Part shown: piece after piece, positions 5,450 to 11,753 of the stretch
How positions within the stretch are numbered: position 1 is the first letter of the stretch
Layout of the letters: each line of letters starts with the position of its first letter
Assembly: GCA_030635415.1 (NCBI GenBank)
Contig: DAOVYW010000051.1
Coordinates: 1-11,753 of the forward strand
Length of the DNA stretch: 11,753 bases
DNA from: Candidatus Firestoneibacteriota bacterium
Lineage (GTDB): Bacteria > Oederibacteriota > JAAXVQ01 > JAUVAV01
Reading direction: 5' to 3'
The notes under the pieces: model-generated
Seen by the model: the letters and a program-made list of their open reading frames with translations, nothing else
Database searches by the model: none
What the model was told of the DNA's origin: nothing
Position numbers and translations under genes: made by a program

Positions 5450-7393
5450 TTACAAACCGTCCTCCCGGCTGTCCTGCTTGGCTTTTATCAAATCGCATAT
5501 TTCATCTACACCTAGTGCGCCACGATTCTCGCCGGTACGCAATCGCAAGGCCGCGGTTTTTCGCTCAACTTCCCGGTCCCCAATAATCAGCATATAAGGT
5601 ATTTTTTCCAGCTGGGCATCGCGGATTTTGGCATTTACTTTTTCTCCCCGTGTATCGGCATCCACTCGCAATCCGGCGTTGATTAATTGATTTTTTACGG
5701 TTTGGGCATATTCATTATGCCGGTCGGCAATCGTGCATATACGCACCTGAACAGGAGCCAACCATACAGGAAAAGCGCCGCCATAATGCTCAATTAAAAT
5801 CCCGAAAAATCTTTCCAAAGATCCCATTAGGGCCCGGTGGATCATAATCGCCTGGTGTTCCTGCCCGTCCTCGGCAATATAATTGACCCCAAAACGCTCT
5901 GGTAGATTGAAATCTACTTGTATCGTGGAACACTGCCAGGTTCTTCCCAGACAATCCTTAATTTTAATATCAACTTTAGGTCCGTAGAATGCCCCTCCGC
6001 CTTCATCCACAGCATAAGGCAATTCGCTGGCTTCCAGGGCGCGGCGGAGTGCTTCGGTCGAGGCTTGCCAGACCTCATCATTTCCAACAGTTTCCTTTTC
6101 CGGCCGGGTGGATAAATATACCTCGTATTCCGCGAAGCCAAAGGTTTTAAGCATCCTTAATACCAAGCTGATTACTCCCTGAATTTCCGCCTCCAACTGA
6201 TCAGGCCGGCAAAAAACATGCGCATCATCCTGGGTAAATCCGCGCGCCCGGAAGAGTCCGTGCAATACGCCGGACTTTTCATAGCGGTAGACCGTACCCA
6301 ATTCCGCCCAGCGAAGCGGCATTTGCCGGTAACTGCGCATTCTGGTCTTGTATATTTTTATATGAAAAGGACAATTCATGGGTTTGATATAATAATCATT
6401 TTGGTCGATCTCCATGGGAGCATACATAAAATCTTTATAAAATGCGAGATGCCCGGAAGTCTCCCACAAGTGGGCCCGGCCGATATGCGGCGTATACAGC
6501 AGTTCATATCCATGGCGTAAATGCTCCTGCTTCCAGAAGTTCTCTATTTCATTACGGATTACCGCGCCTTTGGGATGCCAAAATACCAAGCCGGCGCCGG
6601 CATCCTCATGCCAGGAAAAAAGATCCAGTTCCTTTCCCAAACGCCGGTGGTCACGTCGCTTGGCTTCTTCCAGACGGTTTAGATATATTTCCAAATCCTT
6701 GGCTTTCTCAAAACTCGTACCGTAAATACGCTGTAGCATTTTATTTTTTTCATCGCCGCGCCAATACGCTCCGGCTATAGAGAGTAGTTTAAAGGTTTTT
6801 AGTATGCCGGAATGAGAAACGTGAGGCCCCCGGCAGAGGTCATGAAATCCGCCCAAAGAATATATTGAGACCTGGTCATCTTCTATGGCATTCAGCAGTT
6901 CCAGCTTGTAACTCTCCCCCATAGCTTCAAATTTATTCCGCGCTTCGTCCCGGGACATCTCTTGCCGCACAAAGGGTTCTTTTTTCCGTGCGATCTCAAG
7001 CATCCGCTGCTCAATGGCCTTAAGATCTTCGGGCGTAAAAGGGTTTTCGCGGTCAAAATCGTAATAGAATCCCTCCACGATAGCCGGTCCAATGGCCACC
7101 TTGGTTTCGGGATAAAGCTCTTTAACCGCGGCCGCCATAAGATGGGCCGTGGAATGCCGTAATATTTCCATACCTTTCTCATCTGTGAAACCCAGCGCAA
7201 CCATAACACTCTCCCCTTCCGGAACCGGCGCGGAGAGATCATATTTGCATTCACCGATTTTCACGGCCAGGGTCTTCCCGTAAAGCGCCGGATTTAACTG
7301 CTTAAGCGCTTCACCAAAAGTGGTTCCTTCCGGAACCTCGTTTTTTTTGCTTCCCAATACCACCCAGCGTTTTTCAAGCATTTCAGTATTCAC
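5450..7393 (-). CDS. thrS: Threonyl-tRNA synthetase
   Basis: A cytoplasmic class II enzyme that charges tRNA-Thr with threonine. All domains of the full-length bacterial form are present in 647 residues: an N-terminal TGS domain (about 1-68), the editing domain with H80-x3-H84 and C187-x3-H191, the catalytic core, and an anticodon-binding domain (about 545-640). The zinc/threonine ligands are visible as C341 (MNCPFH), H392 (DDAHVFC) and H519 (MIHRALMGS). Motif 2 is VYRYEKSGVLHGLFRARG (368-385) and motif 3 is HRALMGSLERFFGILIEH with R528. Nothing catalytic is missing. The GTG start at 7393 overlaps the pssA stop as GTGA, but the AGGAG lies almost against it; the ATG at 7381 (residue 5) is an alternative. 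It is the last gene of the psd-pssA operon and not beside infC-rpmI-rplT, its common bacterial context. No T-box leader is possible at this overlap. Confidence 0.97.
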   Translation of the reverse strand: MNTEMLEKRWVVLGSKKNEVPEGTTFGEALKQLNPALYGKTLAVKIGECKYDLSAPVPEGESVMVALGFTDEKGMEILRHSTAHLMAAAVKELYPETKVAIGPAIVEGFYYDFDRENPFTPEDLKAIEQRMLEIARKKEPFVRQEMSRDEARNKFEAMGESYKLELLNAIEDDQVSIYSLGGFHDLCRGPHVSHSGILKTFKLLSIAGAYWRGDEKNKMLQRIYGTSFEKAKDLEIYLNRLEEAKRRDHRRLGKELDLFSWHEDAGAGLVFWHPKGAVIRNEIENFWKQEHLRHGYELLYTPHIGRAHLWETSGHLAFYKDFMYAPMEIDQNDYYIKPMNCPFHIKIYKTRMRSYRQMPLRWAELGTVYRYEKSGVLHGLFRARGFTQDDAHVFCRPDQLEAEIQGVISLVLRMLKTFGFAEYEVYLSTRPEKETVGNDEVWQASTEALRRALEASELPYAVDEGGGAFYGPKVDIKIKDCLGRTWQCSTIQVDFNLPERFGVNYIAEDGQEHQAIMIHRALMGSLERFFGILIEHYGGAFPVWLAPVQVRICTIADRHNEYAQTVKNQLINAGLRVDADTRGEKVNAKIRDAQLEKIPYMLIIGDREVERKTAALRLRTGENRGALGVDEICDLIKAKQDSREDGL

Positions 7394-8220
7394 TCTCCTG
7401 TAAAATCATTTTTATGGATTTTTTTATGTTGCAACCGAAGCACACGGACTGAAAAATTTCGAAAAAGCCCAATAATCAGATAAAGCAGCATTATCAGGAA
7501 TACAATATTTTCCGGGGGAATTACCAGTAAAAGCACACCAAAAAACATGGCGACCCCGCCCAGCAATATGAGATTGCGGCGGTTAACCTTTTTAAAAGCC
7601 GGAAAATGTATACGGCTGATCATTAAACCAGCCAGCATTACAAGCACGAGAGCGCTTAGACTGCCGGCCACGTTTTGCGGCAGGGATAAAAAAGAACGGC
7701 TCAAAAATTCCACACCTGCGTTTCCCGGCCCCGAATTTACCAGTACAATCGTGCAGACAAAAGCGGCCGCAGCCGGAATCGGCAAGCCTTTGAAATAGGT
7801 ATGATTATCCTGGGTTTGAACCTCGCAATTAAACCTGGCCAGCCGCCAAGCCCCACCGAATAAAAACAATCCGCCGGATAATCCCCTAATTAACAGCGGT
7901 ACGTTCTGCAATAAAGCGAAATAAGTAATTACCACCGGCGCGATACCAAAAGATATGAAATCCGCGAGGGAATCTATTTTTACCCCGAATTCACTGACGG
8001 CATGAGTCCAACGGGCGACCTTACCATCAAGGAAATCAAAAATCACGGCAGCCAGAATCAGCCAGGCCGAGATGGCATAATTTTGCCCTCCCAAGGCTTT
8101 AGCCGTTGAATTTTCCAGAGTTAAAAGTATGGCTAAAATCCCACAGGCTAGATTAAAAGTGGTTAGGAGATTGGGAAGCAAGTAGTTTCCCGGATGGACA
8201 CTTCCCGGTTTTCGGGCCAT
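7390..8220 (-). CDS. pssA: CDP-diacylglycerol--serine O-phosphatidyltransferase (phosphatidylserine synthase)
   Basis: An integral membrane enzyme that joins serine to CDP-diacylglycerol, making phosphatidylserine and CMP. The CDP-alcohol phosphotransferase signature DG-x2-AR-x8-G-x3-D-x3-D is complete (DGKVARW...EFGVKIDSLAD), at residues 65-87 counted from the ATG at 8220. The N-terminal YLLPNLLTTFNLACG pattern marks the membrane-embedded PssA type, not the soluble E. coli phospholipase-D-like type. Several hydrophobic helices follow, including FVCTIVLVN, GSLSALVLVMLAGLMI and ENIVFLIMLLYLIIGLF, and the C-terminus is basic. I prefer the ATG at 8220, which overlaps the psd stop as TAATG and has GGAG about 10 bases upstream. 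The in-frame GTG at 8229 would add three residues but lies too close to that site. It works directly before psd in the pathway and is co-transcribed with it. Confidence 0.93.
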   Translation of the reverse strand: MARKPGSVHPGNYLLPNLLTTFNLACGILAILLTLENSTAKALGGQNYAISAWLILAAVIFDFLDGKVARWTHAVSEFGVKIDSLADFISFGIAPVVITYFALLQNVPLLIRGLSGGLFLFGGAWRLARFNCEVQTQDNHTYFKGLPIPAAAAFVCTIVLVNSGPGNAGVEFLSRSFLSLPQNVAGSLSALVLVMLAGLMISRIHFPAFKKVNRRNLILLGGVAMFFGVLLLVIPPENIVFLIMLLYLIIGLFRNFSVRVLRLQHKKIHKNDFTGE

Positions 8221-8882
8221 TACTTCCACTCTCCGATTACGGATCGGCCGGCATACACCTTTTCGCCGGGATGCACGGTTACTGACGCGGAGAGCGGCAG
8301 GTAAATATCAATTTCAGAACCAAAAGCGATCATGCCCAAACGTTCACCGCGCCGGTACTCACGTTCCGGCTGAATCCAACACATAGTCCTTTGGGCAATC
8401 AAACCCGCAATCTGTACCAAGACGAATTTCGCGCCACGACGTTCAAAAGCATACCACCGCTGTTCATTTTCGCACCAGGCCTTTTTGTCCATAGCCGGCA
8501 AAAAACGGCCGGGAATATGCTTCATCCATAACAGACGCCCTTCCACCGGCATCCTTTGGACATGAACATTTCCGATATGCATAAATATTGCAACCCGCCG
8601 CGCCGGTCCGCCAAAATGCCTTTTTTCAATTATTTCTTCCACGGCTACTACACGACCGTCCGCCGGAGATAAAATCATTTCCGGCGCCGCCCCGGAAAAT
8701 CTCTCCGGATCCCTGAAAAAAACGAGAATTACGGCTGTCATTAATAAACCGGCCGCCGTCACGCTCCCGCTAAAAACATGCCAGAAACCAATTGAGAATT
8801 TTAGACCAATTATTCCCATCAAACTCAGTACTAAGGCGGCAATTAATATTCGCAGTCCTTCTTTTCTCCAGCGCAATTTCAT
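8220..8882 (-). CDS. psd: Phosphatidylserine decarboxylase proenzyme (short, archaeal-type form)
   Basis: It converts phosphatidylserine to phosphatidylethanolamine at the membrane using a self-made pyruvoyl group. The 220-residue length and two N-terminal hydrophobic segments (about 11-28 and 37-55) fit the short PSD form. Conserved elements are FRDPER (56-61), SPADGRV (72-78) with the catalytic-type Asp75, and FMHIGNVHVQRMPVEG with His107. The self-cleavage site is FGSEIDIYLP: cutting between G188 and S189 would give a large beta chain and a small pyruvoyl alpha chain. The site is GS in an AFGS context, as usual for this short form, instead of the LGST of the long enzyme. The ATG overlaps the stop of the upstream unknown gene (ATGA), and its own stop overlaps the pssA start, so all three should be translated together. 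Confidence 0.93.
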   Translation of the reverse strand: MKLRWRKEGLRILIAALVLSLMGIIGLKFSIGFWHVFSGSVTAAGLLMTAVILVFFRDPERFSGAAPEMILSPADGRVVAVEEIIEKRHFGGPARRVAIFMHIGNVHVQRMPVEGRLLWMKHIPGRFLPAMDKKAWCENEQRWYAFERRGAKFVLVQIAGLIAQRTMCWIQPEREYRRGERLGMIAFGSEIDIYLPLSASVTVHPGEKVYAGRSVIGEWK

Positions 8883-9475
8883 CTACTCATTTCCTTCCAT
8901 ATTTCCTTCCAGTGGGCCTTCGCCCGCTGCACCTCCGCTGGATCGGAATCCAGAAACCATGCCCACCCCGACCATTTTTCACCGTCTATATGCAGGGCGG
9001 ACCCCGAAAAAATATCGTAGCTTTTCCCAAAGGCGGCATTGAATCCAGGCACGATTTCCTGGCAGTCCTTCCGGCCAATCAACAGGTAGCCGAAATCCAT
9101 AATTCTAACCAATTTAAAATGCATCAGTCTTTCATTAACCAACAGGTCGCCTTCAGCCGCTTGATGATGGAAGACCCAGTGCGCAGCCTCTAATTCGGCT
9201 TCTTCCGGACCAAGCTTTAACTCTGCTACCCGGTTTAGTATTTCCTCTTGAGGGATAAACGGCAAAGATTGAATCAGGGACTTTAAATCTTCAATGTCTT
9301 CTATTCGGAAAACATTAAGCGCGGAAGATTCGGCTTCCTGTTCTAATAATAAAGTACGGCGTACTAAGCCTGACAGTATTTCACGTTGCGGTTTGTCTAA
9401 TTGTGCCACTTTCGGCATTACCGCATCCAGATTCTCCCCGGCCGGATTGCCGGAACTAAACTCGCAGTCTTTCAT
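8879..9475 (-). CDS. Unknown soluble protein in the psd-pssA operon (198 aa)
   Basis: I do not recognise a family. The first half (about 20-105) is strongly helical and acidic (KPQREILSGLVRRTLLLEQEAE, EDIEDLKSLIQSL, EEILNRVAELKLG). The second half is more mixed and rich in tryptophan and aromatics: ELEAAHWVFHH, LVRIMDFGYLLIG, GFNAAFGKSYDIFSG, EKWSGWAWFLD, KAHWKEIWKEM. There is no signal peptide, no membrane helix and no cysteine cluster. AAGGTG lies 5 bases before the ATG. It starts 29 bases after yebC and its stop overlaps the psd ATG by four bases, so it is a true member of this operon. Tight coupling to psd suggests, but does not show, a role in phospholipid synthesis or its control. Confidence 0.75.
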   Translation of the reverse strand: MKDCEFSSGNPAGENLDAVMPKVAQLDKPQREILSGLVRRTLLLEQEAESSALNVFRIEDIEDLKSLIQSLPFIPQEEILNRVAELKLGPEEAELEAAHWVFHHQAAEGDLLVNERLMHFKLVRIMDFGYLLIGRKDCQEIVPGFNAAFGKSYDIFSGSALHIDGEKWSGWAWFLDSDPAEVQRAKAHWKEIWKEMSR

Positions 9476-9504
9476 TTTTCACCTTCAATTTTCCCGCTCT
9501 GATT

Positions 9505-10257
9505 TCAGCCTCCGCCCCGAAGCTTTTCCATCAATTCATCAGAAATATCAAAATTGGAGTGTACTTTCTGTACATCCTCCTGATCATCAATAATCTCGAG
9601 TAGTTTAAGCAGTTGTTCAGCGATTTTGGGTTCCTCTACGGAAATATAATTTTTCGGAATCATGGTAACCTCCGCCGATTCCGGTTCGATCCTCGATTTC
9701 ACGGCTTGGAACACATCCCCGAAATCTTTAGGATCCGTGGTAATCGTATAAGCCGCGTCATCAGTGGTTATATCTTCCGCGCCCCTCTCCAAAGCCAGGG
9801 TCATTAATTCTTCTTCTCCGATTTTATCTTTACTCACCACCACCTGCCCCTTTTTATCAAACATCCAGGCTACACTGCCGGGTTCACCGAGATTACCTCC
9901 GCGCTTGGTGAAAATGGAACGTATTTCCGAGGCGGTACGGTTTTTATTGTCAGTAGTCAGCTCAATCATTATGGCCACGCCCCCGGGGCCATAACCTTCA
10001 TAAACCATATCATCCAGTGCGCCGCCGGCCAGTTCCCCAGTACCCTTCATAATAGCTTTTTTAATATTATCCTGGGGCATATTCACCGCCTTGGCGGCTA
10101 AAATCGCGCTGCGTAAGCGGGCATTAATATCCGGATCTCCTCCCTGCTTAGCGGCCTGGATAATCTCTTTGGTTACCTTGGTAAAAGCTTTTCCGCGCTT
10201 GGCATCGGTAACCGCTTTACTACGCTTAATGCTGGCCCACTTGGAATGTCCTGACAT
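9505..10257 (-). CDS. yebC: YebC/PmpR family protein (TACO1-like)
   Basis: A 250-residue cytoplasmic protein of standard family length. The diagnostic start MSGHSKWASIKRSKAVTDAK is present. It is followed by GKAFTKVTKEIIQAAKQGG, NARLRSAILAAKAVNMP, YEGYGPGGVAIMIELTTDNKNRTASEIR and FTKRGGNLGEPGSVAWMF, all conserved in the family. Members were first described as DNA-binding regulators (PmpR) and more recently as ribosome-associated factors that relieve stalling at proline-rich stretches. Which role applies here cannot be told from sequence. GGAGG at 10269-10273 lies 11 bases before the ATG, slightly long. It is the probable first gene of the yebC-unknown-psd-pssA-thrS operon. The usual ruvC-type neighbour is absent. 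Confidence 0.96.
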   Translation of the reverse strand: MSGHSKWASIKRSKAVTDAKRGKAFTKVTKEIIQAAKQGGDPDINARLRSAILAAKAVNMPQDNIKKAIMKGTGELAGGALDDMVYEGYGPGGVAIMIELTTDNKNRTASEIRSIFTKRGGNLGEPGSVAWMFDKKGQVVVSKDKIGEEELMTLALERGAEDITTDDAAYTITTDPKDFGDVFQAVKSRIEPESAEVTMIPKNYISVEEPKIAEQLLKLLEIIDDQEDVQKVHSNFDISDELMEKLRGGG

Positions 10258-10288
10258 GATTCAACCAACCTCCATTATTATAAAAAAC

Positions 10289-10318
10289 CTTGTAGTTGAC
10301 ACGAAAATTCACTGACAA
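10289..10318 (-). promoter_or_regulatory. Candidate promoter for the yebC operon
   Basis: On the - strand TTGTCA (10318-10313, five of six consensus positions) and TACAAG (10294-10289, four of six) are 18 bases apart. A start near 10282 would leave the GGAGG site about 10 bases into the transcript. It overlaps a + strand promoter-like element, giving a divergent arrangement. Confidence 0.35.
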
Positions 10319-10325
10319 GAATATT
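10296..10325 (+). promoter_or_regulatory. Promoter-like element facing away from yebC
   Basis: A perfect TTGACA (10296-10301) and AATATT (10320-10325, four of six) are 18 bases apart on the + strand. No + strand gene follows. A transcript would read through the hairpin at 10381-10416 and run antisense to the TPR gene. Confidence 0.3.
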
Positions 10326-10369
10326 CAAAAAGGCAGGTAATTATACGGTTTTCATGGGATTTGTAAAGG

Positions 10370-10416
10370 AAAAAGGCACTTCCGGGGTAACATGTCCGTT
10401 ACGGGTTGCGCCCGGA
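10370..10416 (-). terminator. Probable terminator of the TPR gene (nested hairpin)
   Basis: TCCGGG (10381-10386) pairs with CCCGGA (10411-10416). Inside, GTAAC (10387-10391) pairs with GTTAC (10398-10402) around ATGTCC, leaving an 8-base bulge on one side. Read on the - strand it starts 30 bases after the TPR stop and is followed by AGTGCC and then TTTTT. The gap before the T-run makes it imperfect. Confidence 0.4.
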
Positions 10417-10445
10417 CCAAGGATGACTGCGATATGCCGGGAGAA

Positions 10446-11171
10446 TCACTTCCTAGTATTCAGACGCTGGAAACCACAGTGGGCTTCGTCATGCATAATT
10501 GGAGGATATTCATCCATCACGGTTTGATAGACCTGGCGGGCAGCAGCCTGATTACCCATTTTCTCATAACAAGCGCCCATAAACAACAGTGCGTCACCGC
10601 CAAAGTATCCACCCTGGTTATCGTTCACCAAACCGGAGAAAATAGCCAGCGCTTCCTCAAAGCGTTTAGCTTCTTTCAGTGCTTTTCCCCATTCCAGCCG
10701 GACTTCAGCACTCCAGTCGCCTAGGGGAAAGTTTCGGAATATTTCCGTATAAGTTATAATCGCCGCTTCCCAATCCCCCGCCTCATTCTGACATTTAGCA
10801 ATTAGGCATCCGATCTGGGCCTTTATACTTTCACAGGATTCCTGCATCTGCAAGCGCCGAAAGGCTGTAATGGCCTGAGACCATTGGTTATCTGAACAGT
10901 AAAGATTTGCCATGCATGTGAGTGCGTCCCGAGTTTGCTCCGGACTTACATTCTTCTTTTCCAGGATTTTTTGATACTGGGATATAGCCGCTTTAAACCT
11001 TCCGGCCGATTCAAGATGCAAAGCGGTTTTGAAATGCCTTGGTATAACTTTGGAAGAGTTCTCCCAGCCGGGCCCGTGGGTCGTTCCCGTGGATTTTGAG
11101 GTGGCAGAAGCTGGGTTTTCCGGTTTGGCCCGGCGTGATGAGTTTATGCTCTGCTTATCGGATTTCGACAC
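10446..11171 (-). CDS. TPR-repeat protein with a disordered N-terminus
   Basis: A 241-residue protein. The first 45 residues are polar and low-complexity (Ser, Lys, Asn, Thr, Pro) with no signal peptide. From about residue 47 to the end there are TPR-like helix pairs: FKTALHLESAGRFKAAISQYQKIL, CMANLYCSDNQWSQAITAFRRL, AKCQNEAGDWEAAIITYTEIFRNFP, LEWGKALKEAKRFEEALAIFSGL, and LFMGACYEKMGNQAAARQVYQTVMDEYP. These have the W/G/Y/A/P spacing of the repeat. The last two resemble the tol-pal YbgF/BamD style, but without their exported N-terminus. It is likely a cytoplasmic scaffold, partner unknown. The start is a GTG fixed by GAGGAGG 8 bases upstream. It is separated from yebC by a 188-base gap with a terminator-like hairpin, so it is probably a separate unit from the yebC operon. 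Confidence 0.8.
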   Translation of the reverse strand: MSKSDKQSINSSRRAKPENPASATSKSTGTTHGPGWENSSKVIPRHFKTALHLESAGRFKAAISQYQKILEKKNVSPEQTRDALTCMANLYCSDNQWSQAITAFRRLQMQESCESIKAQIGCLIAKCQNEAGDWEAAIITYTEIFRNFPLGDWSAEVRLEWGKALKEAKRFEEALAIFSGLVNDNQGGYFGGDALLFMGACYEKMGNQAAARQVYQTVMDEYPPIMHDEAHCGFQRLNTRK

Positions 11172-11179
11172 TCTTTTTT

Positions 11180-11186
11180 CCTCCTC
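11180..11186 (-). promoter_or_regulatory. Strong Shine-Dalgarno site fixing a GTG start
   Basis: GAGGAGG on the - strand lies 8 bases before GTG 11171, and there is no ATG nearby in frame. It sets the start of the TPR gene. Confidence 0.7.
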
Positions 11187-11274
11187 AAATTAGTTAATAC
11201 ATTAGCCGCTTCATCCCAAGGATATTTATCCCACCTACCTTATCCGATTATCTGAAAACCGTTCCCTATTTTGA

Positions 11275-11753
11275 TTAAGGATTCGCCAAGCAACGAAACG
11301 ATCCGTTCACGACTGAGCCGTCTTTTTCGCGGATAAGGAACTGAATTCCCCGGCTCCAGACGATTTCCCCCGCAACGTGGCCCCACGAGACTGTACACTG
11401 GTAAAGAATTTCTCCCGGTTCAATCTCCCGCAGTGCTGCTACTACTCGTTTTGGAAAAATCCTGCCATTTGAGTAGAACTCTACCAGATTATTGTCCAGC
11501 TTAACGCGATCGCAATTCACTCGGCTCCAACTACTTTCCGATTCTTCTTTAGCTAAAAAGGCGAGCGTCGTTTTCAAATAGTTTCCCACCGTAGTCCCAT
11601 CATTTCCCGCACAGGCCTGACCTGGCGGAAATTTCACCTCTAGATTATCAAACAAATAGCCCATTACCTGTTCAGTGTTCGGGGGCACAGTAATTTTCTT
11701 TTTGGCTGTTATATTAAAACAATACCCCAAGACTCCGATTGTGAGCGCAAGGA
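11275..11753 (-). CDS. Membrane-anchored or exported protein of unknown function (5' partial)
   Basis: The frame stays open to the window edge, so the start is missing; the TTG at 11730 is only an internal codon. The visible N-terminus LALTIGVLGYCFNIT followed by AKKK is hydrophobic and looks like the end of a signal peptide or membrane anchor. A Cys follows LGY, but Tyr at -1 does not fit a lipobox. The rest, about 145 residues, is mixed in strand and turn content with three further cysteines (QACAGN, NCDR, YQCTV) and a fourth near the end (FRCLANP), consistent with disulfides outside the cytoplasm. Recognisable stretches are TVPPNTEQVMGYLFDN and EIVWSRGIQFLIREKDG; I do not recognise a family. 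It ends about 104 bases before the TPR gene on the same strand, so co-transcription is possible. Confidence 0.65.
   Translation of the reverse strand, partial: LALTIGVLGYCFNITAKKKITVPPNTEQVMGYLFDNLEVKFPPGQACAGNDGTTVGNYLKTTLAFLAKEESESSWSRVNCDRVKLDNNLVEFYSNGRIFPKRVVAALREIEPGEILYQCTVSWGHVAGEIVWSRGIQFLIREKDGSVVNGSFRCLANP

Noticed and set aside
6218..6780. Two + strand ORFs (100 and 112 codons) within thrS
   Set aside because: They lie opposite the conserved catalytic core of threonyl-tRNA synthetase and are shadow frames.
10277..10282. TATAAT on the - strand upstream of yebC as its -10 box
   Set aside because: A start 6-8 bases downstream would fall inside the GGAGG ribosome site, and the matching -35 (TTCGTG) is poor.
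10392..10724. 110-codon + strand ORF opposite the TPR gene
   Set aside because: It is antisense to a well-supported TPR coding sequence, has no good ribosome site and its product has no recognisable features.
11191..11219. TTGGGA-17-TAACTA on the - strand as a promoter for the TPR gene
   Set aside because: The predicted transcript start would lie within the GAGGAGG ribosome site, leaving no usable leader.

Overview
This window reads as chromosomal DNA from an uncultivated Gram-negative bacterium of moderate GC content. A PorV/PorQ-type outer-membrane protein sits beside a secreted glycine-rich protein that ends in a type IX-like/FlgD-like C-terminal domain. That pairing is typical of FCB-group and related candidate phyla. 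The assignment rests on domain style alone and I cannot name a phylum.

Left part (1-3985, + strand): three cell-envelope genes lie in a row. They are the 3' part of a large exported protein (glycine-rich region, three Fn3/Ig-like domains, C-terminal sorting-type domain), a PorV/UPF0164-family outer-membrane protein, and a TPR protein. The TPR gene follows the porV stop codon directly. Its coding frame has no usable start, while a well-placed ATG with a Shine-Dalgarno site lies one frame away, so it carries an apparent -1 frameshift at a GGGGAAAAAAT run.

Middle part (about 3986-5449): an AT-rich accessory-looking stretch. It holds a GC-rich hairpin, an orphan gene resembling the DUF1629/Imm11 (MXAN_0049-type) immunity family with a probable terminator, a perfect 30-bp palindrome, a dispersed-repeat-like GTCATCCCGAG segment, a direct-repeat/inverted-repeat structure, and a previously uncalled 54-codon ORF on the - strand with a strong Shine-Dalgarno site. 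Transcription from the two sides converges here.

Right part (5450-11753, - strand): a compact housekeeping run read right to left: partial exported protein, TPR protein, yebC, unknown 198-aa protein, psd, pssA, thrS. From the unknown gene to thrS, successive genes overlap by 1-4 bases, which indicates one translationally coupled operon. psd and pssA are consecutive steps of phosphatidylethanolamine synthesis (CDP-diacylglycerol to phosphatidylserine to phosphatidylethanolamine). YebC and threonyl-tRNA synthetase are translation-linked. Divergent promoter-like elements lie upstream of yebC.

No rRNA, tRNA, CRISPR array, transposase or integrase was seen. The items most worth following up are the frameshifted TPR gene, the orphan immunity-type gene with its repeats, the 54-aa ORF, and the unknown protein inside the phospholipid operon.
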